Shown: positions 1-7,367 of the stretch, one piece after another
How positions within the stretch are numbered: position 1 is the stretch's first letter
Layout of the letters: each line of letters begins with the position of its first letter
NCBI RefSeq assembly: GCF_022815645.1
Contig: NZ_JALGRO010000005.1
Coordinates: 62,001-126,000 of the forward strand
From: Curtobacterium sp. VKM Ac-2922
GTDB lineage: Bacteria > Actinomycetota > Actinomycetes > Actinomycetales > Microbacteriaceae
Reading direction: 5' to 3'
DNA length: 64,000 nt
The notes under the pieces: model-generated
What the model was told of the DNA's origin: nothing
Seen by the model: the letters and a program-made list of their open reading frames with translations, nothing else
Databases searched by the model: none
Program-made: the position numbers and the translations under genes

Positions 1-339
1 GATGTTGCCCTTGAGGCAGTACTGCTCCTGGCCGGCGAGGCACTGCTCGCACTCGCCGCAGGAGTTCACCATGCAGCCGACGCCGACGCGGTCGCCGACC
101 TTGTGCTTGGTGACGTTCGCACCGACCTCGGTCACGTGGCCGACGATCTCGTGGCCGACGACCTGGGGGTACTGGATGGGGCCCCACTCGCCACGGACGG
201 TGTGGATGTCCGAGTGGCAGATGCCGGCGTAGGCGATATCGATCATGACGTCGTCCGGGCCGAGGTCACGACGGGTGATGGTGGTCTTGACGAGCGGCTC
301 GGTGGCAGACGGTGCCGCGTACGCGTTGACGGTTCGCAA
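1..339 (-). CDS. Zinc-dependent NAD(P) alcohol dehydrogenase, N-terminal part
   Basis: The 5' 113 codons of a medium-chain zinc alcohol dehydrogenase; the gene runs off the left edge. The reading shows the catalytic zinc ligands in GICHSD and GHE and the structural-zinc loop SCGECEQC followed by YC, the pattern of YahK/AdhC-type enzymes that oxidise primary alcohols or reduce aldehydes in the cytoplasm with NAD(P)H. The start is taken as TTG at 339 because a GAGGAG ribosome site lies five bases upstream and no ATG or GTG lies nearer the conserved domain. The cofactor-binding Rossmann half is outside the window, so substrate class and cofactor choice cannot be judged. Confidence 0.85.
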   Translation of the reverse strand, partial: MRTVNAYAAPSATEPLVKTTITRRDLGPDDVMIDIAYAGICHSDIHTVRGEWGPIQYPQVVGHEIVGHVTEVGANVTKHKVGDRVGVGCMVNSCGECEQCLAGQEQYCLKGNI

Positions 340-625
340 TGGTCTCCTCGTGGGGGTCGGGTCAGGGCCGGGTGCGGCCCGCATCCATCTTGCTGGAGCG
401 CTCCTGACCGTGGGAGGTCCCATCAGGGCACCCCGGACTGGGGCGACAGCGTGGCCGTCCCATTCGCGCAACGGCTTTGGCGGTCGACGCCGTCCGTCGT
501 ACCGTTGAGCCCACACCGAGTCGACACCGAATCCGTCGCCACGATGCCGTCCGCGACTGCGGATCCATGGCACAGCGGAACGACCCGGTCAGTTCGAGCT
601 TCACCGCTCACGAAGGGCAGTCCCC
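340..625. other. Intergenic region between divergent genes
   Basis: This 286-base stretch separates the leftward alcohol dehydrogenase from a rightward small gene and must hold both promoters. I see no convincing ORF, clear operator or hairpin. GAAGGG at 612-617 is the ribosome site of the gene starting at 626. Confidence 0.4.
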
Positions 626-781
626 ATGACCGCCACAGCACTCCTTCCCGCCCACGAATGGCACCGCCGCGGCCTGCGCTCGCCGGCCGAGATCACCGCA
701 CTCGTCGAAGCCCGTCTGGTCCACTTCATCGATGCTGACGAGCCCACGTACGCCGACTTCCTCGGCGAGCCCGTCGTCTGA
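626..781 (+). CDS. Small hypothetical protein, 51 aa
   Basis: An ATG ORF with a GAAGGG ribosome site about nine bases upstream. The product is soluble and acidic toward the C-terminus, with an aromatic-basic start (HEWHRRGLRSPAEITALVEAR) that looks like one amphipathic helix, followed by an acidic tail (DADEPTYADFLGEPVV). I do not recognise the family. It converges on the small membrane protein gene at 790, leaving eight bases between them. The ribosome site, a full codon pattern and an exact fit in the gap favour a real gene; the short length leaves doubt. Confidence 0.5.
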   Translation: MTATALLPAHEWHRRGLRSPAEITALVEARLVHFIDADEPTYADFLGEPVV

Positions 782-789
782 CGCTCCCC

Positions 790-981
790 CTAGCTCCGCG
801 GAGCCCGTGAGAAGAACAGCGTCAGCGCGCCGAGCACCACCGCCGCGACGATCAGCACCCAGGCGAGCGCGTCGAAGCCGCCGTCCAGTGGACTGAGCAA
901 CAGCACGATGCCCGCCACCACCAGCGCTCCCACCCCGATCAGGACGAGCACGTGCGGCCGGCGGATCCAGGTACGTGCCAT
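790..981 (-). CDS. Small two-helix membrane protein, 63 aa
   Basis: Two hydrophobic stretches (about residues 10-30 and 38-58) separated by a short polar turn (SPLDGGFD), with a basic N-terminus (MARTWIRRPH) and a basic tail. This is the look of a small integral membrane protein with both ends inside by the positive-inside rule. No family is recognised. A TAACCT element lies seven bases before the ATG with no ribosome site, so the mRNA is probably leaderless. Confidence 0.6.
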   Translation of the reverse strand: MARTWIRRPHVLVLIGVGALVVAGIVLLLSPLDGGFDALAWVLIVAAVVLGALTLFFSRAPRS

Positions 982-988
982 GAACTCG

Positions 989-994
989 AGGTTA
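989..994 (-). promoter_or_regulatory. -10 element of a leaderless promoter
   Basis: TAACCT (reading leftward) ends seven bases before the ATG of the small membrane protein. With transcription starting about seven bases after a -10 box, the mRNA would begin at or next to the start codon. Confidence 0.4.
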
Positions 995-1044
995 CGCGCC
1001 GCGGCTGTGCCCCCCGCAGGTCAGGGGGTGGTGTCCCGACGGGG

Positions 1045-2136
1045 TCAGTCGTGCTGTCCGACGCGGCTCGCGAGTCGCCGTCCCGCGATGCGCGCGAACC
1101 GCAGCGGATCGGTCATGGCGTCGTCCGGTTCGCCGGTCGTTTGCGTGGCGATGACCGTCAGCGAGGCCGCAGCCGCGAAGGCGTCCACCGGGGCGTCGAC
1201 GTCCCCTGCGACGAGCATCGACGGTCGCCCGGCAGCGAGAACCTGTACGACCGACGGCACCTTGCCCGCTGCCGACTGCCCGTCGTAGCGTCCTTCGCCC
1301 GTGACCACCACGTCGGCGTGCGCGATCGCTGACGGCAGCCCGAGCACCTCGGCGACGCCCTGTGCGCCACCCACCAGACGTGCGCCCCACACCAGCAGCC
1401 CGAACCCCGCGCCACCGGCGGCCCCGGCACCGGCGGTCGTCGGGTCGACGTCCGGGAACCGTGCCGCCCAACGCGTCAGGCGTGCCTCGTGCACGGCCAC
1501 CCGGTCCGGCGTGACGCCCTTCTGCGGACCGAACACCGCCGCGGCGCCATCGGGCCCCAGCAGCGGGGACGTGACGTCCGTCAGCACCGTGACCCCGAGC
1601 GGCGGCAGCGGCCGGAGCGTGGTCGTGTCGAGCGGCCCGTCGCCGGGCGCGTCGAGCAGTGACCCGCCTGCACCGGTGTCGCCGAGTACCAGCCCGAGCG
1701 CGCCGAGCAGGCCGGCACCGCCGTCCGTCGAGGCGCTCCCACCGATCCCCAGCACCAGCCCCGTGGCCCCCGCATCGAGCGCGGCGGCGATCGACTGCCC
1801 GAAGCCGGTCGTCTGTGCGCGGTCCGGCTCGGGTGTCGTCAGGAGCGGCAGGCCGCTGGTCGCCGCGAGCTCGACGACCGCACGACCGTCCGGCAGCGAC
1901 AACCACCACGTGTCGACCGGTGTGCCGGCAGGACCCGTCACGGTGATCGGCATGCGCCGTGCCCGGGGGAACGCCGTGGCGAAGGCGTCGAGCGTGCCCT
2001 CGCCGCCGTCGGCCATGGGCACCAGGGTCAGGACGTCGTCCGGGCGTTCCTCGGCCCAGCCGGAGGCGATCGCGGTGGCGACGGCCGCGGCGGTGGCGGT
2101 CCCCTTGAACGAGTCCGGAGCGATCACGACGTGCAC
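1045..2136 (-). CDS. glxK: Glycerate kinase
   Basis: A 363-residue glycerate 2-kinase of the GlxK/GarK type, which phosphorylates D-glycerate with ATP and feeds it to lower glycolysis. The N-terminus reads VHVVIAPDSFKGTATAAAVA, matching the family's APDSFKGS nucleotide/substrate motif; glycine-rich family segments follow (LGIGGSASTDGGAGLL, ending near residue 140) and MADGGEGT lies near residue 45. Length is normal. GTG at 2136 is chosen because it starts exactly at the family N-terminus and TAGCGT lies seven bases upstream, a leaderless arrangement. It lies 67 bases downstream of the flavoprotein gene on the same strand but has its own promoter. Confidence 0.92.
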   Translation of the reverse strand: MHVVIAPDSFKGTATAAAVATAIASGWAEERPDDVLTLVPMADGGEGTLDAFATAFPRARRMPITVTGPAGTPVDTWWLSLPDGRAVVELAATSGLPLLTTPEPDRAQTTGFGQSIAAALDAGATGLVLGIGGSASTDGGAGLLGALGLVLGDTGAGGSLLDAPGDGPLDTTTLRPLPPLGVTVLTDVTSPLLGPDGAAAVFGPQKGVTPDRVAVHEARLTRWAARFPDVDPTTAGAGAAGGAGFGLLVWGARLVGGAQGVAEVLGLPSAIAHADVVVTGEGRYDGQSAAGKVPSVVQVLAAGRPSMLVAGDVDAPVDAFAAAASLTVIATQTTGEPDDAMTDPLRFARIAGRRLASRVGQHD

Positions 2137-2143
2137 GGCGACC

Positions 2144-2149
2144 ACGCTA
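2144..2149 (-). promoter_or_regulatory. -10 element of leaderless glxK promoter
   Basis: TAGCGT on the minus strand, followed by seven bases and the GTG start of glycerate kinase. No Shine-Dalgarno sequence is present. Confidence 0.45.
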
Positions 2150-2203
2150 GCGGGCGGTGCGCGGGCGGGTGGTGCGCGCGGCTGGTGCTCAGGCGGGCAG
2201 CCC

Positions 2204-3313
2204 TCACGCGGGCAGCGCGAACCGCGGGTGCGGCGCACCGCCGGTCGCCAGGTCGGCCAGCATCTCGCCGAGCAGCGGCGCGAACTTGAACCCGTGCCCG
2301 GAGAACCCCGTCGCCACCGTCACCGGTCCGCGGCGGTCCAGCACGAAGTCCTCGGCGGGGGAGTTGTCGTACAGGCAGCTGATCAGTTCCGGCGCGGCAG
2401 CGTCGACGCCCGGCACGAACCGTGCGACGTACTCCTGCAGCCGACGGACCTGATCCGGCTCGGGGGCGAAGTCGCGCGTGTCCGGGTCGACGACGGCGCC
2501 GGTGCCGTGGAAGCCGACCTTGACGCCCTCGCCCGGGGTCAGCAGCCCGTACACGTCCGGTCCGTCGGTCTGCCAGTGCACGAAGCTCGGCCAGGCCGAC
2601 TCCGGCAGGTGGCTGGGGAAGTGGGCGGGCTGCTCTTGGGTGACACGCAGTGCCGGGAGGCCCGCCCCGCGTCCGGCGAACAGCTCGCCGACCACGGCGG
2701 GCGCCCACGACCCCACCGCGGCCACGACGCTGGTGGCGGTGATCGAGGTGGTGCCGTCCGGGCCGTCGAGCACCAGCGTGACCGTGTCGCCGTGGTCCTC
2801 GACGCTCGTGACCCGGGTGTCGAACCGCAGGTGGGCGCCGTCGGACGCCGCCAGGTCCAGCAGTGCCTCGATCGTGTCGGCCGCGCGGATACGCCCCGCG
2901 GACGGATGCGTCAGGACGGAGCCCTCGAACGCCAGGCCCGGCCACCGTGCGGTCGCCTGCTCCGGGGTGAGCCGCTCGTGGTCGATGCCGGCGCCGGTCA
3001 GCGCGGCGGCGATCGCGTCGACCTGCTCGGGGCGCCCGTGGTCGACCGCGCCGGTCAGGTCGAGCAGCGTCCTGCCGCTTGCGGACTCCAGGGCACGCCA
3101 TGCGTCGAGGGCCAGCTGGCACAGCGCGACGTACTCGGGGTCCGCGTAGCCCAGCCGGAAGATGCGGCTGCCCCCGTGCGACGATCCTCGGTCGTGTCCG
3201 CGGCCGAACCGTTCCACCAGCAGCACCCGGGCGCCTCGGGCCGCCAGCGAGCGGGCTGCGGCGGCTCCGACGACACCGCCGCCGATGACGACGTGGTCGT
3301 GGTGCTCGCTCAT
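2204..3313 (-). CDS. FAD-dependent oxidase, sarcosine / N-methyltryptophan oxidase family
   Basis: A 369-residue DAO-superfamily flavoprotein. An FAD-binding Rossmann motif sits at the N-terminus (VIGGGVVGAAAARSLAARGA, residues 8-27), then SSHGGSRIFR, typical of monomeric sarcosine oxidase and SolA. Near the C-terminus SCLYDNSPAEDFVLD aligns with the segment that carries the cysteine binding FAD covalently, and GFSGHGFKFAPLLGE is the family signature. Such enzymes oxidise secondary amines of N-methyl amino acids with O2, releasing H2O2 and formaldehyde. The ATG at 3313 is six bases after TACGAT, so the message is likely leaderless. Exact substrate is not predictable. Confidence 0.88.
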   Translation of the reverse strand: MSEHHDHVVIGGGVVGAAAARSLAARGARVLLVERFGRGHDRGSSHGGSRIFRLGYADPEYVALCQLALDAWRALESASGRTLLDLTGAVDHGRPEQVDAIAAALTGAGIDHERLTPEQATARWPGLAFEGSVLTHPSAGRIRAADTIEALLDLAASDGAHLRFDTRVTSVEDHGDTVTLVLDGPDGTTSITATSVVAAVGSWAPAVVGELFAGRGAGLPALRVTQEQPAHFPSHLPESAWPSFVHWQTDGPDVYGLLTPGEGVKVGFHGTGAVVDPDTRDFAPEPDQVRRLQEYVARFVPGVDAAAPELISCLYDNSPAEDFVLDRRGPVTVATGFSGHGFKFAPLLGEMLADLATGGAPHPRFALPA

Positions 3314-3319
3314 GTCGCG

Positions 3320-3325
3320 ATCGTA
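3320..3325 (-). promoter_or_regulatory. -10 element of leaderless promoter
   Basis: TACGAT, then six bases, then the ATG of the sarcosine-oxidase-like gene, with no ribosome site in between. Confidence 0.45.
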
Positions 3326-3586
3326 CTGTCTGGTCGGCCTGGGCTCGGTGGCATGCTCACCGTGGCCGATGCCGATCGTGGCGCCTGGGTGCTCGGACGA
3401 GTCGGCCACTCCGAGCCCGTGTGGGGGTGGGGGACGTCGCTGATCGCGTCCACCGATCCGTGCACCCGGGCGTGCAGTGGGCCCGCATGACCCGCACCGA
3501 CGCCGGTTCGGACCGAGCGTGGGCGATGACGACGGACATTGACTGTGACTCGACGAGCGTCGCATCGGGTCCGACGTGGATGACGG

Positions 3587-3910
3587 TCAGCCGAAGGACT
3601 CGGGAAGACGTGAGATCGGAGAATCGTCCCCCTTCCACAGGTCGAGTTCTCGGATGCGGCCCTGCTGATCGAAGGTGAGGAACGCCGTGATCGGAACACC
3701 GTCCTGATCCTCGAAGGTGCCCATGTGGGAACTGAAGCCGCGATCGTCCGATGCTGCCGGGTCGACGAAGCGGAGACACTCGGACTCGTCGTACCGAGCA
3801 ACCTGCGCCGTGCTCAGGTCGAGTTGTGCCACCGACGCGCCCCGCGGCATGTGATGGGCCAACAGCCAGCGGACCACGGCCGCTTCTGCCCCGGTCAGTG
3901 CTCTCGGCAT
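3587..3910 (-). CDS. DUF6984-like small protein
   Basis: A 107-residue protein starting at an ATG preceded by a good AGGAAGAGGA ribosome site. It begins LTGAEAAVVRWLLAHHM and ends IRELDLWKGDDSPISRLP; the LDLWKxDxSP..R.P ending is, to my memory, the hallmark of DUF6984, a short protein family of unknown function. The middle reads as beta-rich (PITAFLTFDQQGRI). It follows the flavin monooxygenase gene with a 71-base gap on the same strand and may be cotranscribed with it. No catalytic residues can be named. Residues match the family only by eye. Confidence 0.7.
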   Translation of the reverse strand: MPRALTGAEAAVVRWLLAHHMPRGASVAQLDLSTAQVARYDESECLRFVDPAASDDRGFSSHMGTFEDQDGVPITAFLTFDQQGRIRELDLWKGDDSPISRLPESFG

Positions 3911-3981
3911 CGATGTCCTCTTCCTGCAACGACCATCTCGCTGCGTGGAGATGTCCTGCACACAGTCTGGTCGCCGATCCG

Positions 3982-5208
3982 CTACCGGGCCGCGGGCGCG
4001 GGCGTGGGCAGAGCGGCATCGTGACCACGACTGCCCGCGAGGAGCCCGACGAGGGGCAGCAGGACGCGGGCCTGGAGCAAGCGCATCGCCGCAGCGTTCG
4101 CGTGGATGCCCCATCGATGTTCCGGAGCGACCATGGCGACGCGTCCCGGGAGGAGTTTCTGCGCCGCAGCGGCCCGGGGTCGCATGGCTGCCTCGAACGC
4201 CCGCAGTGCTGCGGAGACCCGCTCGTCGGACGCATCCGCGTGCACGTCGTGACGGCGGAGCGCCTGTGCCAGTTCTGCCGCGCCGCGGAGACCGAGAGCG
4301 GTCCCGAGGCCGCTCAGGGGGCTGGCGCACCAGGCGGCATCGCCGATGAGCACCACGCGTCCGTCGGACCAGCTGTCGGGGACGTGGATCTGGTCGTAGG
4401 TGTCGAGTGCGAAGTCCGGCGCGGTCTGCGCCGCGTCCAGGAACTCGGCCGTACGCCAAGCGGCGCCGGCGAACACCGTGCCGAGGAGCGCGAGCTGCTC
4501 GTCACGATCGCGGGGAACGGTGGATGCGGCGAACGTCATCCCGACCTCTTGTCGGCCGGCATGTCCGGGGCGAGCCGTGACTCCCCGACGTCCCGGTTCG
4601 TTGTAGGACAGCGCCCACCCGTGCAACCGAGGCGTCTCCGGCCGCTCCTGCAGCGTGAACCAGGCGTGCGCGAGACCGAGTGGCTTCCGGAAGCGGTCCT
4701 CCGGGCCGAATCGCAGGGCGCGCGTCCGGGAGTGCGTGCCGTCCGCGCCCACGACGACGTCGAACACGGCGACCTGCCCGGACCGGAACCGCACCTCGAC
4801 GCCCTCGACCGTGTCCGACAGGGCATCGATCGTCTCTGCGAACCGGTGCACGACACCGGCGTCACGCGCTCCGTCGTGCAGGAGACCTGCCAGGTCGGTC
4901 CGCAGGAGTTCCTCGCGCGAGATGAGTCCCTGTCCTCCGAACGCCTCGACCGGCATCTCGGCCATCCGGCTGCCGTCAGCACGGATCCAGGCGATGCCGC
5001 GCTGCGGGACCACGTGTTCGAGTGCGGCGTCGATGAGACCGAGGTCGACGAGGACCTGCCGCGAGTCGCCACGCAGGTCGACGGTCTGCCCGCCCGTCCG
5101 GAGTGCGGGGGCGATCTCGACCACGGCGACCTGCCATCCGTCGCGGGCGAGACAGAGCGCGAGGGTGTCACCGGCAATCCCGGCTCCGACGATGAGGACG
5201 TTCGACAT
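3982..5208 (-). CDS. Class A FAD-dependent monooxygenase
   Basis: A 408-residue PHBH-fold flavin monooxygenase. The three family motifs are visible: GAGIAGDTLALCLARDG (residues 8-24) for FAD, GADGTHSRTR near residue 160, and GDAAWCASPLSGLGTALGL near residue 295. These enzymes hydroxylate or otherwise oxidise small aromatic or antibiotic substrates with NAD(P)H and O2; sequence features resemble the TetX/Rox-like group. ATG at 5208 has a GGAG ribosome site. It is divergent from the TetR gene at 5290 and shares with it an inverted-repeat operator, so substrate-induced derepression is likely. Substrate is unknown. Confidence 0.88.
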   Translation of the reverse strand: MSNVLIVGAGIAGDTLALCLARDGWQVAVVEIAPALRTGGQTVDLRGDSRQVLVDLGLIDAALEHVVPQRGIAWIRADGSRMAEMPVEAFGGQGLISREELLRTDLAGLLHDGARDAGVVHRFAETIDALSDTVEGVEVRFRSGQVAVFDVVVGADGTHSRTRALRFGPEDRFRKPLGLAHAWFTLQERPETPRLHGWALSYNEPGRRGVTARPGHAGRQEVGMTFAASTVPRDRDEQLALLGTVFAGAAWRTAEFLDAAQTAPDFALDTYDQIHVPDSWSDGRVVLIGDAAWCASPLSGLGTALGLRGAAELAQALRRHDVHADASDERVSAALRAFEAAMRPRAAAAQKLLPGRVAMVAPEHRWGIHANAAAMRLLQARVLLPLVGLLAGSRGHDAALPTPAPAAR

Positions 5209-5232
5209 GGTGCTCCGTTCTTGCAACTCACG

Positions 5233-5265
5233 TTGCGTTAGTAGACCCCACCATACCTAACGCAA
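5233..5265. promoter_or_regulatory. Inverted-repeat operator between monooxygenase and TetR genes
   Basis: TTGCGTTAG at 5233-5241 and its exact reverse complement CTAACGCAA at 5257-5265, 15 bases apart. It lies between the two divergent start codons and over the -35 region of the TetR promoter, so it is the likely binding site of the TetR protein encoded at 5290. Confidence 0.65.
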
Positions 5266-5277
5266 CCCGTTGTGCAA

Positions 5278-5283
5278 TAGACT
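5278..5283 (+). promoter_or_regulatory. -10 element of leaderless TetR promoter
   Basis: TAGACT followed by six bases and the ATG at 5290. No ribosome site is present. Confidence 0.45.
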
Positions 5284-5289
5284 GCAGCC

Positions 5290-5856
5290 ATGCCAGAAGT
5301 CGCCGGTTCCCTCCGCCCGGGTGGGCGCACCGCTCGGACGCGGGAAGCCGTGTTGAACGCCGTCCGCGAGACACTGGCCGATCCTGCCGCGGAGCTCACC
5401 GTGCCGGGGATCGCGCAGCGTGCCGGGGTGCACGCCACCACGGTGTACCGGCGGTGGCAGACCATCGAGTCCCTCGTGCTCGACGTCGTGGTCAGCGACG
5501 TGCGTCGGTCCTCACCGATCCCGGCAACCGGTGACCTCCGCGCCGACCTCACGACGTACGTCGATCAGCTCCTCACGAGCCTGCGCGGACCGCACGCGCT
5601 CGGGTTGCTCCGGGCGCTCCTCGCTGCGTCGCGCTCATCGCCCGATCCCCGGACGCTCGCCGAACTCGTGCAGCCGCGGGTGGCCGACTTCCAGGCGATG
5701 CTCGACGCAGCGGGTGTCACCGCGATCGACGGCATGGGGTGCATCGAGATCGTGATCGCACCCGCGTACCTGTGGGCCCAGCTCGGATCCCCCCTCGACC
5801 CGGCGAAGGACACGGAGCGCCTGGTGGACACCGTGCTCCGAGTCAGCTCGACCTGA
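5290..5856 (+). CDS. TetR-family transcriptional repressor
   Basis: A 188-residue regulator. The N-terminal DNA-binding domain covers about residues 15-62, with the helix-turn-helix LTVPGIAQRAGVHATTVYRR; the rest is the helical ligand domain. Divergent placement against the flavin monooxygenase at 82 bases distance and the 9-base inverted repeat between them indicate local autoregulated repression of the enzyme. The transcript is probably leaderless (TAGACT six bases before ATG). A small hairpin after the stop codon separates it from the convergent second TetR gene. Confidence 0.9.
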   Translation: MPEVAGSLRPGGRTARTREAVLNAVRETLADPAAELTVPGIAQRAGVHATTVYRRWQTIESLVLDVVVSDVRRSSPIPATGDLRADLTTYVDQLLTSLRGPHALGLLRALLAASRSSPDPRTLAELVQPRVADFQAMLDAAGVTAIDGMGCIEIVIAPAYLWAQLGSPLDPAKDTERLVDTVLRVSST

Positions 5857-5863
5857 GGCGACG

Positions 5864-5880
5864 CTCGCGCACATCGCGAG
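5864..5880. terminator. Hairpin between convergent TetR genes
   Basis: CTCGCG and CGCGAG with a five-base loop lie just after the stop at 5856. There is no U-tract. It is placed to end transcription from both sides but is a short stem. Confidence 0.35.
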
Positions 5881-5943
5881 AGGCGACCTGGTGGGCCCCG
5901 GTCCGCTGTTCGTCGAACTGGTGGTGGTCGACTTCTCCGCGTG

Positions 5944-6513
5944 TCAGTCGGTCGTCGTCCAGGCTCCGGCGACGATGCGGTCGACGACGCGACGCCACCC
6001 CTCCGGAGCGGTCGGTTCGCGGCTTGCCGTCCCGGCCAGCCACAGAACGGTCATCAGGTCCTCGGTCGTGAAGTCCTCGGCGAGAACCCCGGCGGTGTGG
6101 GCGTTGTCGACGAGTTGCGCTCCGAGCGCCATCGATCGTTCACACGCGTTGATGAGGAGCACCGCCTCGGGGTACCGCCGCAGCATCGCGTCGTTCATGG
6201 CCGGGTCGCTCCGCTGGAGGTCGATCATCTCGGCGATGAACGTCTCCAGCTGCGCGCGGGGAGTGATCTGTGCCAGTGTCCGTTCGCGGAGGGTCGTGAG
6301 TTTCGCGCCTGCGATGTCGGGCACGACGGCGTCGATGAGTTCCTCCCGCGAACCGACGCGGTTGTACAGGGTTCCGATGCTCACGCCGGCTTCTCGAGCG
6401 ATGTCCTCCAGCGGAGCGGACAACCCCCGCTGCGAGAACACCGCAATCGCGGCTGCGCGCAGCTTCTCGACGTTCGCCTGCGCGTCTCGACGCAGGCGGG
6501 GAGGGGTGCTCAC
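5944..6513 (-). CDS. TetR-family transcriptional regulator
   Basis: A 189-residue regulator with helix-turn-helix at about residues 30-50 (LEDIAREAGVSIGTLYNRVG) and a C-terminal helical ligand domain. GTG at 6513 is chosen: a CGGAG ribosome site lies upstream. The upstream in-frame ATG at 6549 sits inside a perfect palindrome, which is better explained as an operator than as coding. It is divergent from the SDR gene at 6631 and, with two palindromes between them, most likely represses that gene and itself. Confidence 0.88.
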   Translation of the reverse strand: MSTPPRLRRDAQANVEKLRAAAIAVFSQRGLSAPLEDIAREAGVSIGTLYNRVGSREELIDAVVPDIAGAKLTTLRERTLAQITPRAQLETFIAEMIDLQRSDPAMNDAMLRRYPEAVLLINACERSMALGAQLVDNAHTAGVLAEDFTTEDLMTVLWLAGTASREPTAPEGWRRVVDRIVAGAWTTTD

Positions 6514-6527
6514 AGCGACTCCGAAGG

Positions 6528-6549
6528 ATGTTGAGGTCAACCTCAACAT
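6528..6549. promoter_or_regulatory. Perfect palindromic operator 1
   Basis: ATGTTGAGGT and ACCTCAACAT flank a two-base centre, giving a perfect 10-base inverted repeat. It lies directly upstream of the TetR start at 6513. The core TTGAGG-CCTCAA recurs at 6564-6579. Confidence 0.7.
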
Positions 6550-6563
6550 ATGCTGAAGTCGAT

Positions 6564-6579
6564 TTGAGGACGCCCTCAA
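6564..6579. promoter_or_regulatory. Palindromic operator 2
   Basis: TTGAGG and CCTCAA with a four-base centre, repeating the core of the operator at 6528-6549. The two centres are about 33 bases apart, close to three helical turns, so two TetR dimers could bind one face of the DNA. Confidence 0.6.
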
Positions 6580-6630
6580 CATACCGCACCAGCACAGCCG
6601 GCCCGGCGGTGGGCCACGGAAGGACGCATC

Positions 6631-7296
6631 ATGCCCCTCATCACCATCATCGGAGCGGGACCCGGGCTGGGGCTCGAGATCGCTCGGGCCTTCGGCGGCA
6701 AGGGCTTCGACGTCGCGCTCGTGGCTCGCAACCAGGCGCGGGTGGATGCGCTGGCGAGCGAGCTCGTCGCGGAGGGCATCCACGCTCGCGGGTTCGCCGC
6801 GGACGTCAGCGAGCCGGACACGATCCGGAGTGCGCTCCGATCGATCCGACAGACGCTCGGTCCGATCGATGTCCTCGAGTTCTCGCCGGCGGACCGGACC
6901 CTCGAATCGGTCGATGCACTCGACGTGACGATGGAGAACCTGCAGCCACAGATCGACTTCTACCTCGGCGGTGCCATCGCAGCCATCGGAGAGGTCCTGC
7001 CCGACATGGTCGCCGCGGGCACCGGGACGGTCCTCGTGACGACCGGTGGTGGCGCGCTCGCCCAGACGCCGGTCCGGGGAAACGTCAACATCGCCGCCGC
7101 GGGACTCCGGAACTGGACCCTCAACCTGAACACCGCCCTCGCCCCGAAGGGCGTCTACGTCGGCTTCGTCGCCATCACGGCGCTGATCGGAGGGGGTCGA
7201 CCGGACGCTGAACCCGCGGTCATCGCGCAGTCGTACGTGCGGCTGCACGACGAGCGGCGGGACGCCGAGTTGCACTACGTCGCGTACGACGGCTGA
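6631..7296 (+). CDS. Atypical short-chain dehydrogenase/reductase-like protein
   Basis: A 221-residue Rossmann-fold protein. The nucleotide loop is clear (IIGAGPGLGLEIARAFGGKG, residues 6-25), followed by VALVARN for the cofactor ribose. The catalytic YxxxK motif of classical SDRs is absent: the equivalent stretch reads NVNIAAAGLRNW, placing Val and Ala where Tyr and Lys are expected. It may bind NAD(P) without classical dehydrogenase chemistry. The start ATG follows GGAAGGAC. Two palindromes and a divergent TetR gene upstream point to ligand-controlled expression. Function is unknown. Confidence 0.82.
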   Translation: MPLITIIGAGPGLGLEIARAFGGKGFDVALVARNQARVDALASELVAEGIHARGFAADVSEPDTIRSALRSIRQTLGPIDVLEFSPADRTLESVDALDVTMENLQPQIDFYLGGAIAAIGEVLPDMVAAGTGTVLVTTGGGALAQTPVRGNVNIAAAGLRNWTLNLNTALAPKGVYVGFVAITALIGGGRPDAEPAVIAQSYVRLHDERRDAELHYVAYDG

Positions 7297-7321
7297 CGCG
7301 TCTCCTGACCGGGCCAGCCGA

Positions 7322-7341
7322 CCCGGCGGGCCTCCGCCGGG
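7322..7341. terminator. Bidirectional hairpin between SDR and TetR genes
   Basis: CCCGGCGG and CCGCCGGG around a GCCT loop, in the 71-base gap between two convergent genes. GC-rich stem, no U-tract. Confidence 0.5.
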
Positions 7342-7367
7342 ATCCGTGTGTGGTCGCGCTCCGGAGG

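Noticed and set aside
1301..3490. A 729-codon rightward ORF across glycerate kinase and the flavoprotein
   Set aside because: It is an antisense frame held open by high GC; its residues are Arg/Pro/Ser/Ala-rich with no domain, while the opposite strand carries two clear enzymes.
3353..3490. A 45-codon rightward ORF starting MLTVADADRGAW
   Set aside because: No ribosome site, no recognisable family, odd Cys/Trp-rich end. I could not support it as a gene.
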